Shown in pieces: positions 47,788 through 58,869 of a stretch of 64,000 nucleotides of DNA. The number at the start of each line of letters is the position of its first letter. The stretch's first letter is position 1. Location: positions 3,909,794-3,973,793 of the forward strand of contig JAREIK010000343.1 in NCBI GenBank assembly GCA_029783825.1, written 5' to 3'. This DNA is from Sapria himalayana. Taxonomy: Eukaryota > Streptophyta > Magnoliopsida > Malpighiales > Rafflesiaceae. The notes below the pieces were generated by a model. It was not told the DNA's origin. It saw only the letters and a program-made list of their open reading frames with translations, and did not search any database. A program made the translations under genes and the position numbers.

Positions 47788-49378
47788 CTACCAGAACGAC
47801 AGATAATTCCTGGAGAAGGTAGAAGAAGAGTCAATTTCTGGAACACTAAATTCGTCTTCCGTTCTCCATAATTGATTAGCTTTTAGGTTTTTTGAATCAT
47901 TTGTTTCCTTATTTCCTCCTTGCCATCCCATTTCAGAAAAATTCCGAGATGGGCACATAAAAGTTTTTTCGGGAACCGAAATCCCCATGGTTTCTGATGA
48001 TAAGCACTTCTTTTCTCTACTCCGATCAGTGTCAGTGCCCTGCAACACGTCTCCATGTTCCTTCACCTGCTATAACCAAACAACATTTAATTCCGTAAAC
48101 GTGTCAGAACAACGAAGCGTTGCCATTTTCAGTTCTAGTTGCATTAATTTTGTAACTCCGCTAGCAATTTGGATTACATGCGCTTTAGCTAGTTCACTAC
48201 TATAAGAGCCATCATAATATTCTTAACCGAGAATCTTTTTACGATGACTTTAGTAAAAGATAAATATATAGATAGGAAATAAATATATTCTTCATGCGTC
48301 ACCATGAGAATTGAATAGATAAGTATCATATTCTCTATTTCTGACATATAATAGGTATCTACTCATTGCTTTCTCCCGCAGAAAGCAAAAAAAAAAACTG
48401 AAAAAAAAAGTGAGCTAGCTTTTATGTTAATGAAAGCTGCTGCACAGTATTGTTGCTTTAAACAAAATAAAAAACAAAAAGAGAGTAGATTTCAGCTGCC
48501 AGAACACTGCACTTGTTTTAAATAATGGTAATACGGAAAGAAAAATAAAAGAAGAGAAACCTAACCATGGAAAAACCAAAATGAGAAGTAGATGGGCATG
48601 GAAAATCATCTACTGCGGGCCAACCAAGGAACGTCTCCGCTAGGTAGTGATCAGTTCTGATGTTGCTTGTCAAAGAACTAATTCCAGGAACTAATATCAT
48701 ATCGTCACTGCTCATGCTCAACTCTGCGTTGGAAGGAGGCAAGAAATCCATATTTGACGAAGACTGACTAGGGTTTTCCTTCTGATGAACAGGAGGATCG
48801 GTAGTGCTTTCTGTTGCTACGCAGGGCAGCATATCGCGTGAGGAAGTAGCCGAGACGACCTTAACGCCGGTGAGGAGAAATCTGTCATGCTTTTGAGTAA
48901 AAACATTTGCAGAATGTATGGGAGAGTCACAGTCACTGCATAGAATGGCTCTATCTTGTTGGCAAAACAAGATGGCCCGTTTCTCCTGAAAAACATATCC
49001 TAATAAAATCGCAGAATTCGACAACCACATCACGTCGCTCTCTCTTAGAATGCAATCAAAACATGATATGCGCAAACATGGTAAACCAAAGCGTACTGTT
49101 TAGTATCGAAATTCAGATCTCATGAATAGTTATTTTTACTGGTTCTCCCAAAAAAAGCTTGAATCTTTAGCCGAGGGAAAAAGCTAGACGATTACCTGGC
49201 AAATGTCACAAAGTGGGTAATTTGGAAAAGGCAGAAGTAGGGAAAAGCGGCTGTGCGTCGAGGCGAGTTTGTTAGCGATATGAACGCCATGGTCGCAGGA
49301 GTCGCAGAGGGCGGCTTCATCTGCAGTGCAAAAAAATGAGGCCTCGATCAATCCACAATCATCGCATTGTATCTTCAT
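47788..49378 (-). CDS. BBX-B: double B-box zinc-finger transcription regulator (BBX20/21/22-like), 293 aa
   Basis: Three exons: 49378-49196, 48985-48566 and 48066-47788. The introns are 210 and 499 bp, both GT-AG and phase 0. B-box 1 has all ligands: C5, C8, C17, D20, C25, C28, H33, H42. B-box 2 is split by intron 1 and is also complete: C57, C60, C69, D72, C77, C80, H85, H94. After it comes HDRFLLTGVKV, typical of plant class IV BBX proteins. The middle has a conserved acidic block (DHYLAETFLGWPAVDDF). The C-terminus has two VP motifs (VPEK at 232, VPEI at 276) and ends NYLSFW. In Arabidopsis, relatives with this layout act in light signalling with HY5 and bind COP1 through VP motifs. That role here is inferred. 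No CCT domain. The start is the ATG opening MKIQC, shared by the family. The copia-6 LTR begins 13 bp past the stop, so the 3' UTR is foreign. Confidence 0.92.
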
Positions 49379-49665
49379 CAGAGCTCAGTATGATGGGCAG
49401 ATGGACTGCAAAAAAGCTGTTAGAACTTGAAATACACACACAAACATACATATATACATACAGACAGACACCCCATGCGCAAAAGGTTTATCCCTGTAGC
49501 TCTTTTAAGTTTGCTTTTTTTAAGGAAATAATGTCCATTTTCATTCCCAAAACCTAGGTAACTATTCTTTCGCTCTCACTAACTTGCAATTGGCCATTTG
49601 GGTAAAAGTATACTATCAATTATATACTCACATTTGCGTAATAGCGTGCATTCCAGGAAGATGTT
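49379..49665 (-). promoter_or_regulatory. 5' flank / promoter region of BBX-B
   Basis: Conserved with the BBX-A upstream DNA over about 285 bp. It holds a CA/TA microsatellite in the likely 5' UTR and GAGTATATAATTG on the minus strand near 49615-49627, a candidate TATA box about 240 bp before the ATG. The transcription start is not determinable here. Confidence 0.45.
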
Positions 49666-49928
49666 GTTTATAAATATATGAAAATAGTTGCCTATTTATA
49701 TCCTAGTCCATGATCGAATCCATTAATAATAAAGGTGCAGGTTTGGCTTGGGTCCCCACCTTCAAATTTTGTCATTCCTTGTCTAATTTTTAAATAATGT
49801 TATTTTAATGTGATATTTGATTTTTTTTTTTTTTTGAAACGTTTAATTAAGTAATAATTATATTTTTGTGCTTCATTCATAAAAAAATTTTTAAAAAATT
49901 ATTTTAAATATTTAAGAAACGGTGTACC
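49666..49928. other. AT-rich DNA, nothing recognised
   Basis: Poly-T run at 49821-49835. No coding or repeat feature. Confidence 0.5.
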
Positions 49929-49937
49929 AAAAACTTA

Positions 49938-50919
49938 GTGGGAATTATGTTTTGGGGTGATTCCCCAAAAATTTTTAACAATTAGAAACTAAATTTTTGA
50001 TATTTGTAAAAACAATCACAAGACTATAAAAAAAATTAAAAATAAGGGCTATCGAATAAGTAATTCCTAAAATACCATATCCGTCTCCACTGGCCCTAGT
50101 CCTTGCCCTCAACCCTCGCCCTCGCTCGTCTGTCCTCACCACCCTCACACCTCTTCACTATGGAGCTCATTGGAGCTCTAGTGAACAATGAGCTCGACCG
50201 TATAGATCACTGGAGCTCGAAGAGCTCCGACGTGGAGCTCATGGAGTCCCGTCAAGCTCTACGATGGAGCATAATGAGCTCCATCATCGAGCTACCCGGA
50301 GCTCGACGAGCTCCATCATCGAGGTCACCGGAGCTCGAAGAGGTCCATCATCGAGCTCCATGGAGTTCCGCCGAGCTCCTCCATGGAGTTCCTTTGAGCT
50401 CCTTCGTGGAGCTCCGTCGAGCTAGACGTGGAGCTCCGTCGAGCTCTACGTGGAGCTCCATCGAGCTAAACGAGCTCGACGTGGAACTCCATCAAGTTCA
50501 ACATGGAGCTCACTAGAGCTCCTCGAGTTCAATCATGGAACTCGACAGGACTCCACGAGCTCCACGTCGAAGCTTGTCGAGCTCCAGTGAGCTCCACGGT
50601 CGAGCTCACTGGAGCTCGTGGAGCTCGACGTAGAGCTCACTGGAGCTCTATCGTGGAGGGAGAGGTGTGGGGGAGAGGTGTGGAAGGTGGTGAGAGCAGA
50701 CGGGCAATGACGAGGGCAAGGGCATCATGGCGGGGCCAAGGGCAAGGGGTGAGGGCGAGGTCGAGGGCCAGTGAGAGGAGATATGATATTTTATGTATTA
50801 CGTATTCAAGTGCCTTATTTTTTAATTTTTTATTTTTTTGTGATTTTTTCAAAAATATCAAAAGTTTAGTTTATAATTGTTAAAAATTTTTGGGGAATCA
50901 CCCCAAAACATATTCCCCC
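49938..50919. mobile_element. Non-autonomous Mutator-like element 3, 982 bp
   Basis: Starts GTGGGAATTATGTTTTGGGG and ends, reverse complemented, GGGGGAATATGTTTTGGGGT. The inverted similarity continues through TTTTTAACAATT, AAACTAAA and on into GC-rich DNA (CGTCTGTCCTCACCACC left, GGTGGTGAGAGCAGACGG right). The flanking 9-mers AAAAACTTA (49929-49937) and GAAAAATTA (50920-50928) match at 7 of 9. The core 50160-50660 has 28 GAGCTC palindromes by my count. The open frames in the core are products of the repeats, rich in Glu, Leu and Ser, and not taken as genes. Confidence 0.82.
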
Positions 50920-50928
50920 GAAAAATTA

Positions 50929-51304
50929 AGTAGTTAATTTTTGTTGTACTTATTTATATTAACATGAAATTACTCTTACTTTTAAAGTGCTCTCGGTTCC
51001 CCAATCACATTTAACTTAATCCCCCACCCTTCTCCCCTCACCCTTGCTCCATCCCTTCACCCCCCGCCCTTCGCCCCCTGCCTGAAACTCATCCAACGGA
51101 AGTGCTTGTACATGAGTTATGAAAATTTACTTGCTTCCCGTCATCTTCTTCATCTGAACTTACGGGAATCTAACGAAATCTGTCTGCACCAAACTGTGAA
51201 CTCCAGTCATCTTCTTCCTCACATCTTATTCACATCATCTATTCGTCAAGGTATGTATACAAATTGTACATGTGTACATCTCATCTTCTTCTTCCTATTA
51301 CCTT
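50929..51304. other. Spacer with a C-rich patch
   Basis: A C-rich section at 51020-51085 (CCCCCACCCTTCTCCCC) is followed by unremarkable DNA. No gene recognised. Confidence 0.5.
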
Positions 51305-51495
51305 ATATTTCACCCAACTCAAGATAATCCGACTCTATCAGACGGATGCCCCAAACGACGATGCTACAACTCGAAATCTAAAATCTATGGAACAGTTACC
51401 GCACACACTGTAGGAACCCGCCGAAAATAATAGAGTCCATCCTTACGTTCACTTGCTCCAATCAGACTCCCCGAGCATAGGTCTTGTATAGCACA

Positions 51496-52872
51496 TTAGG
51501 AATCAGTGAATTGTAAAAGACATTTAGAATCATCAATTAATTGTGACACCGAGATTAAGTTGCAATGGAACTGTGGTATAAATAAAACATGTTCAAGTAT
51601 CAACCCATCAGTCAACAAAACGCGGCCAGCCTTAGTAGCAATGGCATGCGCACCATTAGTTAACCCAACTGAACATCGCGAAATATGATGAGTGTTCGTC
51701 AAACATGATTCAGTGCCAGTAACATGGTAAGAATAACCAGTATCAATAATCCAAGGGAAATGGGAGAACTCACCCATCATCTGATCATGCTGGCGATTAT
51801 TTATCATATTCAATAAAATTTGAACCTGCTCCGGTTTTAAGTCAGACAAAGAAATGCTAGAGGACCCATGAGAGGAGGCCACTGAATCGGTCCCCCCACC
51901 AGCCACAGCATTGGCAGCCACGACCGTGGCAGCCACGACTTTGGGCCGACCACGAGGAGCAGTCGCATGAGATGGTTGTGCATTGGGCCGTGCTCTGCCT
52001 AGGACTCCACAGTTCCGATCTTCCCACCAATCTAGATATCCATGCTTTTTGAAACAAGTATTGTCATCATGACCCGATCGCTTACAAACAGAACAATACA
52101 ATTTTGATTTATCGGGACGGGTAACACGAGCCTTGGGTCGTGCAGTTTGTAGAGCAAACGCATGGATTTCCTCCTTGTCCGCTCTATCTCGAGCAATACC
52201 CCGAGACTTTTCTTCCTGAAGACATGCTTGATACACACGATCGAGATCAGGTAAAGGAGAAGTGGACAACAAATTAGAACGTACCGTTGCATACAACTCA
52301 TCGTTAATGCCAATGAGAAATTGATGGAGTTTCTCCTCCTCCCGATCCGTAGCAAATCGACCAGAAATATCACAAGTACAATTACCATAGGCACATGCAT
52401 GGAGAGGCTTGAGACGATCCAATTCATCATACAATCCCATCAAACGGGTATAATAATCATCAATAGACATATTCGAAGTTTGCTTACAGTTGGTAATATC
52501 AGCCCTCAATTGTTGAAGGCGAGGACAATTGGCCACGCAAAACCACTTCTCAAGATAATCCCAAAGTCGTTTGGCTTCATCATGAAAAGGAATGGAGGCC
52601 GCCAATTTTGGATCAAGAGTCCGTGTGATCCATGAGACAATCATAGAATTGACAGTGTCCCAATCGAGTTGTTTCTTCTTCTCCGTTGGTTTGGTGATTG
52701 TCCCATCAACAAACACAAACTTTCATCGAGCTTTCAAAGACAACTTAATTGCACGTGCCCATGAAATATAATTGTCATTAGAAAGGATTACGTGAGTGAT
52801 CATATTCCCGGGTTGATCTCCAGATCCAAGATAATAAGGAGAATGGGGATCTATTTTCCCATCATCGGCCAT
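51496..52872 (-). pseudogene. copia-5 gag and protease
   Basis: Starts ATG at 52872-52870 (MADDGKIDPHSPYYLGSGDQ). One in-frame TGA stands at codon 50, after SLKAR, and the frame then stays open for 406 codons. It contains a Gag core (LWDYLEKWFC, YYTRLMGLYDELDRL), a CX2CX4HX4C zinc knuckle (CSVCKRSGHDDNTC) and an aspartic protease with WIIDTG. It ends at a stop just after QLIDDSKCLLQFTDS, and the next domain continues beyond that stop. With only one internal stop it is much better preserved than the other fragments. Confidence 0.85.
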
Positions 52873-52964
52873 AATGAGAAGAATCAGAGAGAGAGGCTGA
52901 TGATGATGGCTGAAGAGATCGTAGAAAGAAAATAAATGGGTAAAAGCTTGCTAGGCTGCAAGTC

Positions 52965-52976
52965 CCTCCGATACCA
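52965..52976 (-). promoter_or_regulatory. Primer-binding site, copia-5
   Basis: TGGTATCGGAGG on the minus strand directly follows a CTTTCA end. It is close to the initiator-Met site. Confidence 0.7.
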
Positions 52977-53040
52977 TGAAAGAATTGGTTTTCCTTGATC
53001 CTATTGATTCACCCGTAGGTAATATATATACAATATTACA

Positions 53041-53131
53041 AATGGCTATAATATGGCAATTATACCATTGACCAAATCAGAATAGGTAATGGCTATAATA
53101 TGGCAATTATACCATTGACCAAATCAGAATA
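53041..53131. repeat. 47-bp tandem duplication in the copia-5 LTR
   Basis: A 44-bp block beginning AATGGCTATAATATGGCAAT occurs twice without mismatch (53041-53084 and 53088-53131), separated by GGT. Confidence 0.92.
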
Positions 53132-53164
53132 TACCTATTCTAAAATAGAAGATTAGATATTCTA

Positions 53165-53368
53165 GTATATCTTAATATATATATACGCATATATAAACAC
53201 GTGAATATACACTACTAAACCTGTGTAGATCTGCATACACACTTTTGTACATTTGTGTGTACATATATATATCCACATATGTATCTAAATTTTAAAAAAA
53301 AATGTGTCTCTACTATATTGTGTGCATATAATATACATAGATACATAAATACATACATATACATACAT

Positions 53369-53414
<46 letters not shown>

Positions 53415-53654
53415 TATAAATTTATATATTTATTTATATATATCCACACATTATTGAACACCCACACATGCACACATATATAACTATAGACGTGATCTAT
53501 TTTCAAAGTAAAACATGAAACTATTATGTGTGTGTGTGTGTGTGTGTCTATGTATATATGTATGTGTGTGTGTGTGTGTCTATGTATATATGTATGTGTG
53601 TGCGTGTGTACAGTAGTGCGTGCGTGCGTGTGTGTGTACAGTGGTGTGTGGATA
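53165..53654. repeat. Microsatellite-rich region left of CACTA-2
   Basis: (AT)n at 53373-53409, (GT)n at 53526-53547 and 53565-53579, and GTGCGTGC repeats at 53598-53640. The same kind of DNA flanks CACTA-1 on the left. Confidence 0.82.
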
Positions 53655-54959
53655 CACTACAAGAAAAAAGCCAATGAGAAATGGAAAATAGAGATGTCAA
53701 ATTCCCTTTCTAAAATTAGGAACGAAGTTGAATAGGATTAGAAAAAGAAATGATATTTAAAAAATTAAAAATGAAAAAATAATTCATCGCTACTAAAAGG
53801 TTGGGTTAATTTACATTATATGGAGACTAAATTAGAAATGGAAATAGAGATCTAAAATTGAAATAGTTTAACCTTTCGTTGCTATCATGATGTAGAGTCA
53901 TGGACAAATTAGATTGCATGGTATGTTGCGACAGTAAATTTCATTTCTATATTTATTAGTTATTGAAAAAGATATGTTTTCTAAAAATTGTGATGGAATT
54001 GAATTCCATTTTAAATAGTTTAGAAATTGATTGATGATTTGCTTCTAAATTTGAAACGACATGAAAGTATGTCACTATTAAAATTTTAAAATTTCAGCTA
54101 TTTTATGTTGTAATATTACATTAATTGTATTTTCAAAGAACACTTCGTCTTTTAGGAAAAATGATAATGTTTAAGCTAAATTTTCTTTAATCTATCATCC
54201 TCCATCCATGAAATCGAGTTTTCTTTCCTCCATTTTGTGTTCGCCATCCTACTCATCTATAATTGAGGTATGTAATTTGATCTTTTGATTTTTCACGTAT
54301 ATACTATCATTGAGATTTGCAAGTTTTGTACCTTTTTTGTTGTTATCTATATTTTTATTCCTTTATAATATCTTCACATATTCTCTCTTCTTGTTTTTTT
54401 GAATTTTATATTTATCACGTATATATTATAGTTACGCATATTTAAAATTTTAAAGATATCGATTATTATTGAACCTTAATTCAATGAGATCAAAAAAATA
54501 CATGATTACTTAACACCATTGGAATATCGGATATTAGGATTTGTGTTATCATTTTTTTTAATAGTTTAATTAACCCCAAATAAAATAAAATCTTAAAATG
54601 TTCGTTTTATTAACCCCAAATGAATAATTAATTAATTTCATAAAAGATCACTATTTTTATACTATGAAGAATGAATCTTTGACCTGCAACATATTTTTAT
54701 ATTGTGATCTTTCATATATAAACTAAATTGAAAAAAAAAACATGCTAGCACATAAACAACTTTTTTATTTTTGCTTAATTTTTGCGATTTCATTCTTTAT
54801 AGATATGAAATATTTAGTTTTCTGTATATGAGAAAAATAAAACTGAAATCTATTGATAAATATCTAAGAGGTTAATGTAATCTCATTATCTCATTTTAAT
54901 GCAAACTTACATATTAATGTTGTGGCTACAATATCATTTATAGATAAAAATACGAACTC

Positions 54960-57720
54960 AACATCAAAAGATGATTGTTAGAATAAAACTTGAGTTTTTG
55001 ATTAATAAGTTTGTAGATGAGAATAATGAGTTTGTTGGTTTTACTGAAAAGTACATTGAATTTATAGATAAAATAAAAATAAGATGCACATGTAATGACC
55101 ATCAAATGAATTTGTTAGAATTGATATTTTCAAGATGTGGATATAGTGCGATATCATCTTGCAAAAAATAAATTTGTTAGAGACTATTATGTTTGGTATA
55201 AACGTGAAGAAATATTTGAGCCACAAATAATAAAGTATTATGTATATATAAGTGTTGATTCAAATATTGAAATGGAATATGTCAATCCCAACAATGCATA
55301 TGAATCAATGTTGAAGAATGTTATTAGTTATTTTTTTAATCTAGATGTCGCTATGATATTCCAAAATAATCAACAAAATAATTTTATAAAATATTCAAAG
55401 CATTATTAGAAGAGGTTTTTCAAGGTAATCTGTATGACCACTCAAAATTATCTGTGGTGACCAGACATTTGAATTCAAAGGAAAAATATTATTTTTTAGA
55501 AAAGTATTATGAGATAATATGCGAGTTATTATCTAAATTATTACCAAAAAATAATGACATGATAGATAGTTTTTACACCACAAAGAAGTTAATATTAGTT
55601 TTGGGTTTTCTTATAGAAAAAATATATTGTTGTATTAATGGCTGCATGATATTTTGGACCATGATAGTAAAGTAATTGCCTGTAATTTCTGTAACTATCC
55701 TTAGTAAAAAAGACATATTCCATATAAAAAGGTAGAAAACAAATATATCTTATAAGAATATGCATTACTTCTCATTGACACCTCATCTAAAAAGGTGTGA
55801 TGCGGCATTGCTCAAATTCTCAATCTTGAAAATATTTTGATGATATTCATTTATCTTTTGTAGATAAAAGTTGAAATATTAGATAAGAGTTGTGCACAGA
55901 TAGATTTTAGCCATTTGAAAAAATAGGACAATAATATTCTTTATTACCTAGTGATTGTTACATAATATAATTTACTACAACAAATATGCATAAAAGATGA
56001 GTACATATTTTTGAGTGTTATCGTGTTAGGTACAAGAAACCTAATAGAAAAGTTAGATATTTTTTTACAGCCCCTGATTTTAGAGGTAAAAAATTTATGG
56101 GAGCATGGTGTGGAAACATATGACATATTTAGAAAATAGAACTTCCAAATATGAGTAGCACTTATATGGACTATAAGTGATTTTAAAACATATTTAATAT
56201 TATCAGGATAATGTTCTTGAGAAATTAGCTTGTCCTAATTTCATGGAGAAATCTAACGTATTTTCTCAGAGTAAAGGAAAAAAGACTTCTTGATTTGATA
56301 ACCACAATGAGTTCTTACATATGGAACATCCTTTTTGGATGAATATCAAAATATTTAAGAAAGGCTAGATAGTTGTAAAAAGTGTATCACTTTTGAGATC
56401 AGGTATTGAAATATTAGATGTAATTGAAAGGTATGGGTACAAAAACATTACAGGTATTTATAAAGATTGCATTAATGTGAAAATTTCAAAGAATTAACGT
56501 TGTGATTGGAAGAAATGAAGCATCATGTGGGATTTGTCATATTGAAAAATCAACCAAAATAGGCACAACTTAGATGTAATGCACATTGATAAAAAAACTA
56601 TTTTGATAATAGTTGTAATACTAACATGAATGTGAAAGGAAAAATAATAGATTGTTAAATCAAGCGAATATTTTGAAAGAGTTTTGTTCATGTCTAGAGT
56701 AACATAGGGATAAATCAACAAATAAATTCTCAAAGACTGCTTATAGTCTTGACAAATTTGCAAAGAAAGCTTTGTGAGCTGATAAAGCTAAGGTTCCCTA
56801 ACAGATAAGCATATAACATGGACAGATATGTTGATCTAAAGAAACATAAGTTATTTGGGATAAAAAATCATGACTATCATGTGTCAATATAGAGGCTAAT
56901 ACCCAGAGCATTGCATGAAGTATTTTTAGAAAATATTTGAGAAATATTAATTGAAATAAGTATTTTTTATAAGAATCTCACTTGTAATATCATAACAAAG
57001 GAAGATATTGAGCAATTACAAATTGAGATACCCATAATTATAAGTAGACTTAAACAAATTTTTTCTCCTAGTTTCTTTTACTCGAAGGAATATCTTTTGA
57101 TCTACTTGCCTTATGAATCTATGATAGCATACCATGTGCAATACAAATGGATGTATCCATTTGAGAGGTTATATAATTTCATTTTTTAATCTAATAATTT
57201 AAATATATCAAATAAATAAATTTTATTCTAATAAAGATATTTTTCAAATATCTTAGAATAATTAAAAAATAATATTCGAAATAATTCCAATTTTGAAAGA
57301 TAGATATGCAATGTCTACTTGGTTGAAAATGTTACAACATTTTGTGCACACTACTTTTGGCCACAAGTATATAATTCTCATAATAAAATATCATCAAATA
57401 ATGATTATAGTATGTGAGATTGATCAACAGATGATGATATGCTTTCCATTTTGACCCATTAGTCTCGATCGTATGCTAGCGGAAAATCAAGATATTTTTT
57501 TTGATAACCAAGAGTATCATGCTGCACATACATTAATCTTATTGAATTGTGAGGAAGTTACAGTTTATTTTGAGTAAGATTTATAATCATTTTATATAAT
57601 CATATCTTTGTCATGATACATGATATACCTTTTTACATATTCAAAATAATTTCATTAATATTATTCTTGAATTTATACTAAGGAATTAATTCAAATAGAA
57701 TCGCATATTGATGTTGCTTC
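54960..57720 (+). pseudogene. CACTA-2 TNP2-type transposase remnant
   Basis: Collinear with 18960-21520. Pieces include KIKIRCTCNDHQMN; DIVRYHLAKNKFVRDYYVWY (55137-55200); LLPKNNDMIDSFYTTKKL (55540-55600); and about 400 bp (56820-57180) partly deleted in CACTA-1. Stops and frameshifts throughout. Confidence 0.75.
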
Positions 57721-58869
57721 AATTGATGCAAAGCTTGAAAAAGATTTTACATTTTAGTTTGAGAAATTTATCAGTATATAATGTATTATTCTTGCTTCTA
57801 TAATTTAACGTGCAACATTATATATGTATGATTTTATTTTATTTTGGTTTTTAGGTATATTCTTCATAATCAAATATATATAATACACAATTAAAGGATC
57901 TTTCAAAAAAGTCATTACAAAGTGTACAGATGTATCTCATGCATTATATAAATAGATACAAATTTCACACTATGAAATATGATTCAAATAGAGTATAATG
58001 AACAGTGGTGTATGCATCAAGGGATCTAACTCTACTGCATCTAATATTGATTTCATCATTGATTGATTGAAATTCTATTAATGGAGTATCATGCATTTCC
58101 AATTAAGATGACAATTCTATTTATGTGTGAATAGGTTGATCATATTATAAATTTGGGTACTAGAATTCATAATCAATACAACCTTGTGGATGTGCACTAT
58201 AATAAATATTATCAAAAGTATGATTCATTCATTCTTGTAGTGCAAGCAAAATAAGTGTATTACACCACTTTTCCAATCATAAGATGAAATACTTGTGACT
58301 GGTGGGCTATATGTAAAAATAAAACATACATTAGCTATGAAAGTTATTTAAATGAATGTTATTGTCACTCTGTCACATATACTTGCATTTCAAAATAATA
58401 GGGTAGAATTTCATACAATCAATCATCTAGCAGATGATGAGCCTGAAACATTGATTGATAAAGATAAAAATTATTTGGATAGTGTTGATGCTCATGTTAA
58501 AAAAATAATGAGGAAATACTAATTGTACAGATAGATGAGAATGAATATGTAGATTCAGATGATTCGTTAGAAATTTTTGATGATGAGTAGATATTTATTA
58601 ATTTCGATATTATGTTGTATTGCTTATTGTGTAACTATTATAATTTTGGTGTTTAATTAAAAAAATCACTTTTGTGAATATCAATATGTTTCTCATTATG
58701 TTTTGTTAGAATGGTATATTATTTACATGTTTTTATTATCTTTGTATTTTTCAATATTTATATAATTTCAATTAGATATGATAGATGACAATTCAAGTGG
58801 CGGAGGATCTCAATCCATGAGGAGGGATAGAAGAAGTCAACTAATAGTTGGTAGAGGAGGATAATTCAA

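Larger units (their letters stand above)
51305..53160 (-). mobile_element. Truncated copia element (copia-5), minus strand
   Basis: Minus-strand order: LTR end (about 53160-52977), primer-binding site (52976-52965), Gag and protease (52872-51496), then a decayed GAG-pre-integrase piece with LWHRRLGHPS near 51330. Integrase, RT, RNase H and the 3' LTR are missing. Its Gag is unlike those of copia-1/2 or copia-6. Confidence 0.82.

Noticed and set aside
50103..50883. Open frames rich in Glu/Leu/Ser, considered as a captured host gene (Pack-MULE)
   Set aside because: The text is only an echo of GAGCTC repeats. No globular sequence or intron pattern is visible.
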